DNA of 64,000 bases from Ianthella basta (GCA_964019415.1 OZ025883.1:6958756-7022755), one strand, 5' to 3'. Counted from the first letter of the stretch, positions 45,036 through 57,481 are shown. Numbers and translations: made by a program. The notes: generated from the letters alone by a model not told the origin.

Positions 45036-46830
45036 GTGGTGGGTCCAGTACATTCTATATGGGGTCCAGTGCGTCCTATATGGGGTCCAGTGCATCCTAT
45101 GGTGGGTCCAGTGCGTTCTATATGGGGTCCAGTGCGTCCTATATGGGTCCATTGCGTCTTATATGGGGTCAGTGCATCCTATATGGGGTCAGTGCATCCT
45201 ATATGGGGTCCAGTGCATCCTATATGGGTCCATTGCGTCTTATATGGGGTCCAGTGCGTCCTATGGGGGGTCCAGGGCATCCTATATGGGGTCCAGTGCG
45301 TCCTATAGGGGATGCAGTGCATCGTATATGAGGTCCAGTGCGTTCTATGGGGGGTCCAGTGCGTCCTATGGTAGGTTCAGTGCGTCCTATATGGGGTCCA
45401 GTGAGTTCTATGTGGGGTCCAGTGCGTCCTATGGTAGGTCCAGTGCGTCCTATGGAGGGTCCAGTGCGTCCTATGGGGGGTCCAGTGCGTCCTATGTGGG
45501 GTCCAGTGCGTCCTATGGGGGTCCAGTGCATCCTATGGTGGGTCCAGTGCGTTCTATGGGGGGTCCAGTGCATTCTATGGGGGGTCCAGTGCGTTCTATA
45601 TGGGGTCCAGTGCGTTGTATGGGGGGTTCAGTGCGTTGTATTGGGGGTGCAGTGCGTTCTATGGGGGGTCCAGTGTGTTCTATGTGGGGTCCAGTGCGTT
45701 CTATATGGGTCCAGTGCGTTGTATGGGGGGTCCAGTGCATCCTATGGGGGGTCCAGTGCGTCCTATGGGGGGTCCAGTGCGTCCTAAGGGGGGTCCAGTG
45801 CATTCTATAAGCAGTCCAGTGCGTTGTATGGGGAGTCCAGTGTGTCCTATATGGAGTCCAGTGTGTCCTATTAGGGATCTATTGCATCCGATATGGAGTC
45901 TAGTGCGCCCTATGGGGGGTCTTGTGCGTCCTTAATGGGGTCTAGTGCGATCTATGTGGGGTCCAGTGCGTCCTATGGTAGGTCCCATGCATTCTATAAG
46001 GGGTTCAGTGCATTCTATGGGGGTTCAGTGCATTCTATGGTGGGTCCAGTGTGTCTTATATCGGGTCTAGTGCGTCCTATTGGGGATCTATTGCATCTTA
46101 TATGGGGTCCAGTGTATCCTATTGGGGTTCCAGTGCGCCTTATGGGAGGTTCAATGCATCCTATGGGGGGTCCAGTGCATCCCATATGGGGTCCAGTGCA
46201 TCCTATGGGGGGTCCAGTGCGTCCCATATGGGGTCCAGTGCGTTCTATATGGGGTTCCAGTGCGTACAATTGGGGGTACATTGCGTCCTATATAGGGTCC
46301 AGTGCGTCCTAAATGGGGTCCAGTGCATTCTATGGTGGGTCCAGTGCGTCCTATATGGGGTCCAGTGCGTCCTATATGGGGTCCAGTGCATTCTATATGG
46401 GGTTCAGTGCGTCCTAAATGGGGTCCAGTTCTTCCTATATGGGGTTCAGTGCATTCTGTATGGGATTGGGTGTGTCCTATATGGGGTCCAGTGCATCTTA
46501 TATGGGGTCCAGTGCATTCTAATCTGGGTCCCAGTGCATTCTATATGGGGTGCAGTGCGTTCTATGGTGGGTCCAGTGCGTCCTAAATAGGGTTCCAGTG
46601 CGTACAATTGGGAGTATATTGCGTCCTATGGGGGTCAATTACGTCCTATTTGGGGTCCAGTGCATCCTATGGGGTGTCCAATGCGTCCTATATGGGGTCC
46701 AGTGCATTCTACATGGGGTCCAGTGCATCCTATATGGGTCCAGTGCATCCTATATGGGTCCAGTGCATCCTGTATGGTGTCCAGTGTATCTTACATGTGG
46801 TCCAGTCCGTCCTATATGGGGACAATGTGG
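45036..46830. repeat. 21-bp minisatellite, array 4a
   Basis: The same family, with more GGGGGG-rich variants. Interrupted by a perfect palindrome and resumed at 47041. Confidence 0.95.
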
Positions 46831-46856
46831 TAGAGGCTCATGCTACGTTGTCTAGC

Positions 46857-47042
46857 AGGTTTATGAGGCGTTGATGAGCATTCACGTAGCTAAAAAGGAA
46901 AGTTCAAGTAAAACGTTTCGACCACGAGGGTCTTCATCAGTTACAAAACGTTTTGTAACTGATGAAGACCCTCGTGGTCGAAACGTTTTACTTGAACTTT
47001 CCTTTTTAGCTACGTGAATGCTCATCAACGCCTCATAAACCT
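46857..47042. repeat. Perfect 186-bp palindrome
   Basis: Two 93-base arms without a loop, centred between 46949 and 46950 (ACAAAACG/TTTTGT). Each arm carries CTGATGA, 14 bases, GAAAC (plus strand 46959-46984; minus strand 46915-46940). It sits within the minisatellite, with CTATATGGGGACA-like sequence on both sides. It could be a fold-back element, or an assembly artefact. Confidence 0.9.
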
Positions 47043-47392
47043 ATATGGGGACCATTGTGTTCTATCGTGGGTCCAGTGCGTTCTATGGTGGGTCCAGTGC
47101 GTTCTATGGTGGGTCCAGTGCGTCCTATATGGAGTCCAGTGCGTCCTATATGGGGTCCAGTGCGTCCAATGGTGGGTCCAGTGCATTCTACATGGGTCTA
47201 GTGCGTTGTATGGGGGGTCCAGTGGATCCTATAAGGGGTCCAGTGCGTCCTATGGTGGGTCCAGTGCATTCTATATGGGTCCAGTGCGTTGTATGGTGGG
47301 TCCAGTGCATTCTATATGGGTCTAGTGCGTTGTATGGGGGTCCAGTGCATTCTATAAGGGGTCCAGTGCGTCTTATGGTGGGTCCAGTGCGT
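47041..47392. repeat. 21-bp minisatellite, array 4b
   Basis: Continuation after the palindrome. At 47392 it fuses directly to R-block sequence (CCCCAAAAAGGGC) that elsewhere follows GACGTTTCAG. Confidence 0.93.
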
Positions 47393-48633
47393 CCCCAAAA
47401 AGGGCCTTCTTCAGTTGTACAAAACGATCAAGTTCTGTTTTGTACGCTCAAAATTTGCTCCCCTTTCTATAATTCTCTGTGTGTCCTGTATACACCGGTG
47501 ATGGGAGGTCTCACCATTGCAATAGGTAGCTGTACACATGTACTCTAACTGTTATAATTGTAATGAATGTCTTTGTACAGTTACTTGACGAATATTTGCC
47601 CTTAGGGTGGGTTCCCAGCCTGTTATCTGCAATTTGAGTGTGTGACAAATCAAAATCATCTACGTGTGATGATTGACACGTTTCCATAGACTAGCTCCGT
47701 AATCTCCATGGGCACAAGTTCATTGTGTCGGTACGTTTTGTCTAAAGGAGGCCAGTGGCAGAGTCACCAACCACCTTAGACCACCCACAGTATGTGTGCC
47801 ATGTTTCATGTTGACTGGTATAGAAACTGATGGATGAGCTCCTGAACAAAGAAACTACCATCTCTGTCGTATCCCTTAGATACGTATTGTGGCAATTGTA
47901 AAGATACAAGAAATGACCTTTAACCAAATTTCATCCCTGCCTTCACCATCTCAACGCTTCCCCAAGTTCATACCACGTTTGTTGGCCTTTTGTTGCCAAC
48001 TGAAGGAGTGTATATGTTTCCTTACCTTGGACCACCTTGTGCATTATATAATATGCCTACACTGTGCCCCCACCACCACCACCACCACCACCACCACCCC
48101 CACCACCACCACCACACACAGTACAAGTTACATTACGACAGTACAGCACATGTGCTGGTGGTGTGAATGCACTAGTCACTGGTAGAAATAGATCACCAGC
48201 GGCAGTTGCAGAGTTTCGATCAACACCACCTGAGCAAAAGGAGTAATTACGTTAGTTGCTACATAGTAGAAAATTAGACAGCACCCATGTGAGCTACAGT
48301 GGTTGGGAACATGTGTTGGTGCAGTAGAAACAGACCTCCAGAGTATGTTACATGAGGCTGAGGACCACATGTGTAGTGCACAATGCAGGAAGCAATGTAT
48401 CTTGCATAAGGGTGTGCACACTGTATGGTATTCCCATATACAGTGGAACCTCAGAAATAAGACCACCATCTGGGCCATGAAAAGTGGTCTTATTTTCAAA
48501 GTGGTCTTACTTTCACAATCAAACAATGCATGTGTACATGGATATGGGACTAAACTAAAGTGTTCTTAATTCTAAGGTGGTCGTTTTATAGAGGTGGTCG
48601 TTTTATAGAGGTGGTCGTTTAGCAGGACCACTG
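47393..48633. repeat. R block, copy 5 (3' part) with pogo-like MITE
   Basis: Matches 12213-13432 and 18835-20056. The MITE occupies 48441-48633, slightly longer through a duplicated GGTCGTTTTATAGAGGT. Array 5 follows immediately. Confidence 0.8.
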
Positions 48634-48660
48634 TATGCATGTTACATGTATATGTTACGT

Positions 48661-49378
48661 GTATATGGGGTTCAGTGCATCCTATGGTGGGCCCAGTGCA
48701 TCCTAAGTGGGGTCTAGTGCATTCTATACGGAGTCCAGTGCGTTCTATGTGGTGTCCAGTGCATCCTATTTGGGGTCTAGTGCGTCGCATGGGGGGTCCA
48801 GTGCGTCCTATATGGGGTTCAGTGCGTCCTATGGGGGTCCAGTGTGTCCTATATGTGGTTCAGTGCGTCCTATGGGGGTCCAGTGCGTCCTATATGGGGT
48901 CCAGTGCATCCTATATGGGGTCCAGTACGTCCTATGGTGGGTCCAGTGCGTCCTATATGGGGTTCAGTGCGTCCTATGGGGGTCCAGTGTGTCCTATATG
49001 GGGTCCAGTGCATCCTATATGGGGTCCAGTGCGTCCTATGGTGGGTCCAGTGCGTCCTATATGGGGTCCAGTGCATCCTATATGGGGTCCAGTGCGTCCT
49101 ATATGGGGTCCAGTGCATCCTATATGGGGTCCAGTGCATCCTATATGGGGTTCAGTGCGTCCTATGGGGGTCCAGTGTGTCCTATATGGGGTCCAGAGCA
49201 TCCTATATGGGGTCCAGTGCGTCCTATATGGGGTCCAGTGCATCCTATATGGGGTCCAGTGCGTCCTATATGGGGTCCAGTGCATTCTATATGGGGTCCA
49301 GTGCGTCCTTTTATGGGGTCCAGTGCGTTCTATATCAGGTCCAGTGCATCCTATGGAGGGTCCAGTGCGTCCTATATG
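48661..49378. repeat. 21-bp minisatellite, array 5
   Basis: About 34 units, ending about 45 bp before the MTOR exon at 49425. Confidence 0.95.
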
Positions 49379-49424
49379 GTCTTGCTTTCATGGCGTCTTC
49401 GTTGGTCTCCCTTGGTCTCCACAG

Positions 49425-49551
49425 GGAGGATCTCCAAGAATGACTGGGTGAAGTGGTTGTGTCAGCTTGGAGTGGAGCTGCTGAAGGAGTCCCCTAGCCC
49501 CACCCTGTGTTCCTGTTGGGCTCTTGCTCAAGTGTACAAGTCACTTCCTCA
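49425..49551 (+). pseudogene. MTOR: MTOR exon fragment (FAT start), undamaged copy 2
   Basis: [42 protein letters not shown]; good splice sites. It would join in frame to 51996. Confidence 0.85.
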
Positions 49552-49799
49552 GTGAGTGCAGTGTGTGAGTGTGCATGGGTGAGAGTGACTGGTGAGGTGC
49601 TTGAGTGAGTGGCAGTGGCAGTACTCTATACTGAGACTGTTTTGGGACTGTAAATCACAAATTTTTGTATTTTAAGTGTCGAAATATTAAAAAATTCCAT
49701 TTTCTGAATATGGCCACTTTGATGATGAAAATTTGTGTTTCTGTGATGAGATGTGTGAAAATTTTAGCCAGTGTAATTTGAGGCAATTTGTTCAACTTT

Positions 49800-50610
49800 T
49801 ATATTGCAAAACTTTGATAGAATTGCATGCAGTGTTTGTCACTGTGGTAATGAGCACATGACAGTGATGTGAATCAATGATATAATTGCATCTTTGACTC
49901 AAAACCATGTCACATGACTGTCATGTGACTTGGTTATTGCAGGGAGAAGCTGTTCAAGCTGTCTGATGAGAACTGGTGGATTGTGGATGACGACATCTGG
50001 TGTGACAGCAGTCTTGGCCGGGGGCCGGGTGGAGTGGTCTATGATGAGTGAGTACGTGCAGATGATCTCAGAGGACAGTGTTGAGTGGTGTTCTAGCGGT
50101 CAGTGACAGCAGTGCAGGGGAGAGGTACCTGCTGGCCCAACAGGTGAGGATTCTGTGTGTGAGTGCACTGTTAAGACTGCTGTGCTGTCCTGTGCAGCCA
50201 GTTCTATTGACCAGAGCTCAGTACATGGCCTTACACTTAAACCTGCCACAACTCTTGCTATGTATGATTAGCTGGTTGCATTTGGGTATGATGTTAAGTG
50301 CCATCTTGGTGAGTGTGGACGGAGCACAGTTTGGTGTCCTTGAAGAGGTAGCACTGACTTCCTGTGGTTTGTAACACTGCCGGCATGCCTGTGTGAACAC
50401 CCCGTACGGGTCTCATTGGGCCAGGAAGTGACTGCACTGAGCAATCTGTTTAGGATGTCCTTCTGTTCTAGTCAAGGAGTGGACACACGTACAACACACA
50501 CACACACACACTGCACAGTCACAACGTGTACACACACACACATGTATCTACAGTGTACATTGGCAGAGTTTATATTGATACCATGCCAGTCTACCTGTAC
50601 TTGTCCTGTA
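49800..50610. repeat. R block, copy 6 (part)
   Basis: Matches 13870-14720. Contains the palindrome and the unknown exon-like piece at 49943-50047. S-block sequence follows. Confidence 0.75.
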
Positions 50611-51995
50611 TTATCTTCACTGTATACATCAGACTAGCTACACAGAGCACCAAACACTGAAACTGTTGATGACAGGCAGACTCATGCACTGTGTGTTTGG
50701 GCATGTTAGATTAATGCTTATCAGCTAACCAGTTAATTTGTTGGTTGTGTCTTCTAAATTGAATCCTGTTTATTTGTGTGTACATCATTTTAGAGTCCCT
50801 TTTAAAGTAGTCATTTGCACACTCAAAGAGTAGAGTTTACTGTGAACACATGAATTGTAAGATCCAAGTCCATACCCTGGACACAGCTCACCCTGATGGT
50901 GTGTTGTGTACAGTGGGAGGACCTCCTCAAGCTAAGTATACTATTAGTGTTGTTCAATGTAGTGTGGAGAGGTTTGTGTCCCTCAAACTATCCCATGCAC
51001 CCAATGGTGTGGTGTGTAGTGCAAGTTACTGTCCCATATGGTGACTACACATGTGTGCATGTATTATTGGGTGAGCCTGAGCAAGCCCCACTCTAGTGTG
51101 TAGTCTATGCTTGGGGTCAGCCGGCTATCTACCTAGCTATCAGTTAGGCATCAGTGGCTGCATACATGGGCAGGGTTTGAGGCTCATCGGGGTCTGTTTC
51201 TTGGCCACACCACAAGATGGCCGATGGGACTGCCCACATCCAAAGTTCTTGTCACGGATTCACATTAGGACACCAGAATTGGGTGTCTTGGCAGGCAAAG
51301 AACCAGAGCATCTTTACATTTGCACAGTGTGTGGCCGTATGCTACGGATACACTGTGGAACAATGAACAGAACGGCCCAGGGTGTGGCTGGTCCATACTT
51401 TCCATTCTTTGTCAGTGATTCAATCCTGCGGACGCTGGAATGTGGTGGATTAGTGGGAGAGTATGCACAGGCTATACCATTTGTGGGGCATTGTTTGCAG
51501 TGAACAGCTTTCTATCTGGGATGTAAACCTCTAACTGTATGTTTGTTTCATTTGTGATTCACCTAGCAATAGGCTCTAATGTAGTGTTGAAATTGTGCTA
51601 ATTGTGACACATCTTGTCCAAGTCTGTCCAGCATCGTCTTGCAGTGGCTGTGTGTGTCATTGTGTGTGTGTGTGCATGTGTTTGTAAGCACCACACTGTG
51701 TACATAGCAATGTGTGTGTTGTGTGTACATGAAGGTAGCAATGTGTGCACATTCCACACCACCAGGCCTGTCCACACTTCCAAGCTCTTTCCGTTCTCCT
51801 CAACCCGTCTTCAAACTGCCACACCTCCATTGCCTGTTTGTCAGGCACACTCAGTGACATGTATGTGACTGGACTCAGGCTCCCCCCACAATGCCATACA
51901 TTCACCTAGTAATACATTATGTGAATTGTACATGTTTGGTTTCCAATCCACCCACTCTATTGTATGTGTTGTCTGTCTCCACTCCTCCCCTGCAG
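50611..51995. other. S block, copy 3
   Basis: Near-identical to 14720-16093, including the unassigned open frames at 50850-51044 and 51096-51503. The second frame ends differently because of a small indel near 51490, which argues against selection on it. Confidence 0.5.
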
Positions 51996-52164
51996 TGAGC
52001 TGTTGAATGTGTCCTTTGTCTCCTGCTGGATGGAGCGGGGGACGGCTCAGAAGGAGGACTTGGTGGTCAATCTGAAGCTGTCTCTCTCTGTCCCCAACAT
52101 CCCTGAGATCACACCGACACTCCTCAACCTTGCAGAGTTTATGGAACACTCCAAGGTGGCCTCT
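51996..52164 (+). pseudogene. MTOR: MTOR exon fragment (FAT domain), copy 3
   Basis: Open copy of the [11 protein letters not shown] exon, with a Leu-to-Arg change after WME. Confidence 0.9.
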
Positions 52165-52305
52165 GTAAGCTGGGCTCTTACTGAGTGTGCTCTTATTGGG
52201 TGTGCTCTTATTGTGTTGGCTTTGGTGTGCTTTAACTATAGGCAGTGGGCCTATATTAGTAGCGTTACTATAGAGCATGTCCACTGATTGTAGCCCCTCC
52301 CCCAG

Positions 52306-52439
52306 GGTCACCTGACACTGAACCCCGCCCTCCTGGGGGAGTGTCCGTAGAACTGCCGAGCATATGCCAAGGCCCTCCACTACAAGGAAATGGAGTTCCA
52401 CAATGGACCCAACACCAAGATCATGGAGTCCCTCATCAG
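52306..52439 (+). pseudogene. MTOR: MTOR exon fragment (CRAYAKALHYKE)
   Basis: GHLTLNPALLGECP, stop, NCRAYAKALHYKEMEFHNGP. Only one stop here. The Arg codon CGA, lost in the 22408 copy, is intact. Confidence 0.9.
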
Positions 52440-52845
52440 GTGAGAGGGAGGTGTGTGTGTGGTGTGCAGTGTGTGTTTATGTATGTGTACATGTTTGTGT
52501 GTGGGAAGGAGTGTGTTTAGGAACACAGTTTGGTGCTCTTGTTCCCATTTCCAGTTTTGTCTGTCACACACACACACACACACAACTATAGCTACACTCA
52601 CATGTAGTGTGCTGGTTGGGAGGGAGAAGCTCTTCTTGAAGCTCTAGTGTGCACAGTTGTGATGTGGTTTCAGGGAAAGAGTGGTTTTGGTGTGTATGGA
52701 AGGTGTGTGTGTGCACAAGATAGTCTTTTGTGTGTAGTTGACTATAGTCCATTGTAGGCATTGTCTGTGGTCAGTGCTCACCTCACGACTGGTGAGCAAG
52801 TGCACTGGAGTGTGTGTGACCTTGTCAGCTGAGGCAGTGCTGACC

Positions 52846-53604
52846 CAGGGGGGGTCAGACAAGGTCCAGGGATTGCGCAATACCAGCACCTCAATAATTG
52901 CATTCCTGGCATTCCAATCGCGTCTCCATATGTTAGCTGACTGTGCTCCAAGGCCGAATGTGCATACCCTGAGCCATGGCAGGGCCTTGTACTGCATTCG
53001 CGCCCCTGGTATGACCCGTACGTACGTAGCCAAGGAGCCATATGGTGGATTGGGCTTAATTGTCTGACCGCTTTCACGATTCAGTTTTGCAAGTTATCGC
53101 AGCGTTTCTTGAGGATTGCCAGCACGCTTAAGCCATTTCTAGCATCCCTGTTATCGAATGTGACAAATCGTGTACAGAACCAAGACGATTGCAAGGACGT
53201 GGCTGCCGATTGCACTCCCATTGCAGAAGCAGTCAACCTATCAGTCTTGCAGTCCTGAAGTGATCGATGAGGACTCGCTATCAGCTTCTAAGGAGTCACT
53301 TCCACAGGAGCACTTGCTCAGTACTCCAGATTAGGCTCCATCTGCCTAGTAGCCAGCATCAGCGAACACTCGTACACCGGTGTTGGAAAATGCTCGCAAA
53401 ACCTATCTAGATGTTGGGGAAGGGCGGGGAAGGGTTCATTTTCTAATAGCCCTTGTCCAACTGTGTGCTCAGAAGCAAAGAAACAAGCGATGCGACGTGT
53501 TTCTCGAAATACGTCTGCTCTTAGCTAGTATAGGTAAAATACACAGCAAAGAGCAGCCGCGTCGGCCATTTTGCGGACACACGTGACCTGACCGACCCCC
53601 CCTG
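52846..53604. mobile_element. 759-bp DNA-transposon-like insertion with 9-bp target duplication
   Basis: The ends CAGGGGGGGTCAG and its imperfect inverse (GACCCCCCCTG side) enclose the insertion, and GTGCTGACC is present on both sides (52837-52845 and 53605-53613). The first unit has the empty site, with a single GTGCTGACC at about 22938. No transposase is visible, only short open frames. A 9-bp target duplication suggests a Mutator-like or related non-autonomous element. Confidence 0.88.
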
Positions 53605-53769
53605 GTGCTGACCAGCACACAAGGGGATCAGATTACATTGTCACCTTTCATGGGGGAATTCCCTTAATATGTGTGGGTGTGTATTGTACATTCCAGTCAT
53701 GAGGTGTGACTGGAAATGAAGTGAGAACTACACTTCACACATTAGCCATGTTTGAGTACACTAAACTAC

Positions 53770-53920
53770 ATGATGTTGAGCATGTGACAGTCATGTGACT
53801 TTACAATGTGATTGCATCACATGACTGTCATGTGACTTTACAATGTGATTGCATCACATGACTGTCATGTGACTTTACAATGTGATTGCATCACATGACT
53901 GTCATGCGACTTTACAATGT
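53770..53920. repeat. 37-bp palindromic tandem repeat
   Basis: Units containing CATCACATGACTGTCATGTG start at 53815, 53852 and 53889. Only one such unit is present at 23150 in the first repeat. Confidence 0.9.
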
Positions 53921-53999
53921 GTGTAGACTCACTCCACACAGTGTGTGTATGTGAGTGAGTGTTTACCTCATGTCCTGTGTGTGGTGTGGTCTGGTCCAG

Positions 54000-54132
54000 T
54001 GTCCATGAGGATCTCCAAGAATGACTGAGTGGAGTGGTTGTGTCAGCTTGGAGCGGAGCTGCTGAAGGAGTCACCTAGCCCCACCCTGTGTTCCTGTTGG
54101 GCTCTTGCTCAAGTGTACAAGGCACTTTCTCA
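54000..54132 (+). pseudogene. MTOR: MTOR exon fragment (FAT start), copy 7
   Basis: RISKND, TGA stop, [15 protein letters not shown]. The 5' edge is the TCCATGAGG variant, as at 23261. Confidence 0.85.
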
Positions 54133-54229
54133 GTGAGTGGAGTGTGTGAGTGTGCATGGGTGAGAGTGACTGGTGAGTGCTTAAGTGGGTGAGTGGCCGT
54201 ACATCATCCACTCCCAACTCCCTAACTCT

Positions 54230-55005
54230 TTGCTCCCCCGGCGTCTGCCCTCCCCTCCCACTTTATCCCTCCCTCTACCTCCTCTTCTGCCCCTTCCTTC
54301 TCTTTTTGGGCTCTCTGCCCTTCCATCCTTCGCTTATATTCTGGCCCTCCTTCCTCCCCACTTTCCTGCCCCTTTTCCTTCCCCACCCTCTCAGTCCCTA
54401 CGTACCTTCTCCACCCCCCATCTGCCCCTCCCTCCCCCTCCCCCGACTCTCCATCTGCCCCTCCCACTCCTCCCCCTCTGCCCCTCCCACCCCTACCCCT
54501 CTGCCCCTCCCACTCCTCCCCCTCCCCTTTGCCCTGCCCCTCCCACTCCTCCCTCTGCCCCTCACACCCCTCCCTTTGCCCTCCCCCTCCCACTCCTCCC
54601 CCTCTGCCCCTCCCACCCTTCTCCCTCTGCCCCTCCCACCCCTCCCATTTGTCCTGCCCCTCCCACTCCTCCCCCTCTGCCCTTCCTACCCTTCTTCCTC
54701 TGCCCCTCCCACTCCTCCCCCTCTGCCCCTCCCGCCCTTCACCCTCTGCCCCTCCCACTCCCCCCCTCTGCCCCTCCCACTCCCCCCTCTTCCACTCCAA
54801 CCCCTCCTCTGCCCCTTCCACTCCTTCCCTTGTGCCCCTCCCACCCTTCTCCCTCTGCCCCTCCCTCTCTTCTTTTGTTCTCTCTGCCCTTCCATCCTTC
54901 ACTTATATTCTGACCCTCCCTCCTCCCATCCTCCCGGCCCTTCCCCTTTCTCCATCTTCTCGGTCCCTACCTCCTCCTCTCCCCCTTTGCCCCTCCCTCC
55001 AGGTT
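54230..55005. repeat. Pyrimidine array upstream of FATC copy 2
   Basis: About 780 bp of CCCCTCCCACTCCTCCC-type units, much longer than the 23480-23645 homolog. Confidence 0.93.
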
Positions 55006-55069
55006 TAAAGATGTCAGTTGTTGCCATGGTGACCTGTCCTCATCACATGACCTGTTTCCTGTTCCTCAG

Positions 55070-55175
55070 GTAATGACTTCCCCCATGAGAAGGGCATTGA
55101 TGTGTGTCGTCAAGTGCAGCTGCTGATTGATCAAGCCACTGCACATGAGAACCTCTGCCAGTGCTACATCGGATG
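55070..55175 (+). pseudogene. MTOR: MTOR FATC exon, copy 2
   Basis: [19 protein letters not shown] then [15 protein letters not shown], split Trp, donor GTGAGT. It has Ile where the first copy has Leu, matching typical FATC. As in the first copy, no CPFW ending follows; the next acceptor (56006-56008) leads to YSTFLSADV. Confidence 0.9.
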
Positions 55176-55299
55176 GTGAGTGTGTGGTCCCCTTGTGTGT
55201 TGATGTGTGTGGGAGGGAGGAGGAGGGAGATGTACACTGAGTGTACAGTGGGTAGCTGGTCATTGACTGGTGCCATGTAGTTAGTGTAGTGTGTGTTAC

Positions 55300-55805
55300 A
55301 CCTCCCACCCCTCTGCCTCTCCCACTCCAACTCTTTCACCGTTTGCCCCTCTCGTGTTACACTTCTCTACCCCTCCAACCCCTTCCCCTCTATCTGCCCC
55401 TCCCACCTCTCCCCTCTTCCCCTCCCATCCCTTGCCCTCCCTACCCTCCTCACCTCCCACCCTCCCCCTCTGCCCCTCCCACCCCTCCCACCTCTCCCAC
55501 CTCTCCACTTGCCCCTCCCACCCATCCCCCTTCGCCCCTCTTACCCCTCCCCCTCCCCCTCTGCCCCTCCCACCCCTTCCCTGTAGATCTGCTCCTCTCA
55601 CCCCTTCCCCCTGCCCCTCCCACCCCTCTCCTCTGCCCCTCCCACCCCTTCCCTCTGCCCCTCCCACCTCTCTCCTCTGCCCCTCCCACCCCTCCCCTTC
55701 TGCCCCTCCCACCCCTCCCACCCCTCCCCCTCTGCCCCTCCCACCCCTCCCCCTCTGCCCCTGCCCCTCCCACCCCTCCCCTCTGCCCCTCCCCCTCCTT
55801 TCTCC
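55300..55805. repeat. Pyrimidine array downstream of FATC copy 2
   Basis: About 500 bp, against about 1.4 kb in the first unit. Confidence 0.93.
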
Positions 55806-55919
55806 AGCTGCTGTTAGTGTAGTGTGTGTTACAGTACTCCTCTTCATGCATGCTGTACAAGTCACTCACTGACTTAGTTGGAGTGAAATAATGCACTCTC
55901 TCATCTGTCTCCCCTGCTC

Positions 55920-55926
55920 ACACACA

Positions 55927-56003
<77 letters not shown>
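55920..56003. repeat. (CA)n microsatellite before possible acceptor
   Basis: About 84 bp of CA, against about 28 bp at 25482-25510. It ends in CTGCAG. Confidence 0.95.
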
Positions 56004-56007
<4 letters not shown>

Positions 56008-56008
56008 G

Positions 56009-56904
56009 GTATTCAACCTTCTTGTCTGCTGACGTGGACATTAACACTAAATACATACTCTATCTAATTATGTATTGTAAATGAGTCATAATTAATTTTG
56101 GTATTAATTCAAGTGGAGTCTATTCATCAGAACACATGTCAGTGTAGTCTCCTGTTCAAGTGTTGCATGTCCTCAAGTGTGTGTGTAGGTGTGTGCATGG
56201 TGAGCTCCTGTGTGGCCTGTCATGTGACAGGACACTGCTGTAACCACATGCATGGCAAGGACTGGGTAGTGTAAACAGAGGTGGGTGTTGTAAGGATGTC
56301 AGTTATATCATAGTGGAGGGAAGTAGAGGATGGGTCATGTGAACAGGTGCATGGACTCCCAGGGCTCCTTTGGGACTGGTTAGTGCAAAAGACACATCCA
56401 ATCTCTGTTTTGTTGGCTAACACATCAGGTCACTCTAGATCTGATCAGGAGGTGAATGCACACAGACTCCCCCTCAGGCCCCATTTGGAGAGGACAGTCC
56501 AAGTAATGCAGACACCCCACACTCCTCTAGCTCACACAGCAGACCACTTCACTCTTCTGACCAACTCCCATGCACCCATCACTCAGTCATGGACCAGATA
56601 CATCACATCCAATGTACCCTTAGACCTGCACTGTTAACACACACACACATGTACAGTCCACCACTCACCCAATGTGGGTAGGAGTGTGTGCGTCTACTTG
56701 CACTCACCCTACAAAGTGCACAGTGTGGTAGACAGTGAAGGGACAGGTGGACAACGTGTACTTGGATGGAACAGCAGTGGAAGAATTGCGTATTATTTAC
56801 ACAATCATGCTCTTTCTCCTGAAAGGAGTTTGAGTTATGAAGATCTCCATCTGACACAAGAGTAGCTATTTCACCCTCTCCCCATCTTGTCCTGCCCACC
56901 CTCA
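56009..56904. other. Spacer between FATC and kinase fragments, copy 2
   Basis: Nearly identical to 25515-26443. No gene supported. Confidence 0.5.
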
Positions 56905-56999
56905 GATGTTGGCTGACTAGCTACAAACACTTGTCTCTGCTGCAGAAGGTGGAGGTGTTTGAGCACACACTGGAGAGCACTCAGGATGAACTCCAGTAG
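56905..56999 (+). pseudogene. MTOR: MTOR kinase-domain fragment, copy 2
   Basis: CWLTSYKHLSLLQKVEVFEH, TLESTQDELQ, TAG. The Asp of YDHL is changed to Lys here. Confidence 0.88.
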
Positions 57000-57086
57000 T
57001 TACAACCTGTGGCACTGTTGTGTGTATCACCAAAGGACACTGCAGTCACTGCTGTACATGTGTGTGTGCTGTGTATGCACTCATTA

Positions 57087-57094
57087 TGACGTCA
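57087..57094. promoter_or_regulatory. CRE (TGACGTCA) upstream of gene C
   Basis: Identical to 26625-26632 in sequence and context. Confidence 0.65.
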
Positions 57095-57101
57095 TTCGGG
57101 C

Positions 57102-57294
57102 GCCTTACCAGATATGGGTATTGTCGAGTCATTTCGTTGCTATGGTAGTCAGTGCTACACGCCCCAAAATCCAAGACCTTTAGTAGAGTTTGAGTTGTTT
57201 AGAGTCAGTGCTAGAAATAGAGTCATAGTTGAGTTTGTTAGAGTCGTTCTCTACCGGCCGGGCAGCCCTGGGCCTGCCAGGTGGCTTAGTGGAG
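57102..57294 (+). other. Probable first 5'UTR exon of gene C
   Basis: Ends at donor GTAAGT (57295). Nearly base-identical to the gene B leader. Confidence 0.5.
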
Positions 57295-57481
57295 GTAAGT
57301 CCTTTTGCAAGTGGTTTGTGTGGAGTGGCTTGTTTGCTGTTTAGGAAGCGTTCAAGTGTGCAAATCTAGCTACAGTTCACTAGCTAGCTAATGGCTGTCA
57401 AGTAGTTAGCTAAGTTCCGTAATTTCTAGTTGCTTCAACTGCAGCTTATTTAGCTACAAATCTTTCCCATCTTTCATGCAG

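Noticed and set aside
46857..47042. Palindrome as a confirmed active hammerhead ribozyme
   Set aside because: The core motif is present, but helices I and III and a cleavage triplet could not be arranged; kept only as a candidate.
54177..55073. 298-codon Pro/Ser/Leu-rich open frame
   Set aside because: Same pyrimidine-array artefact; the homologous region in unit 1 has a different length and frame.
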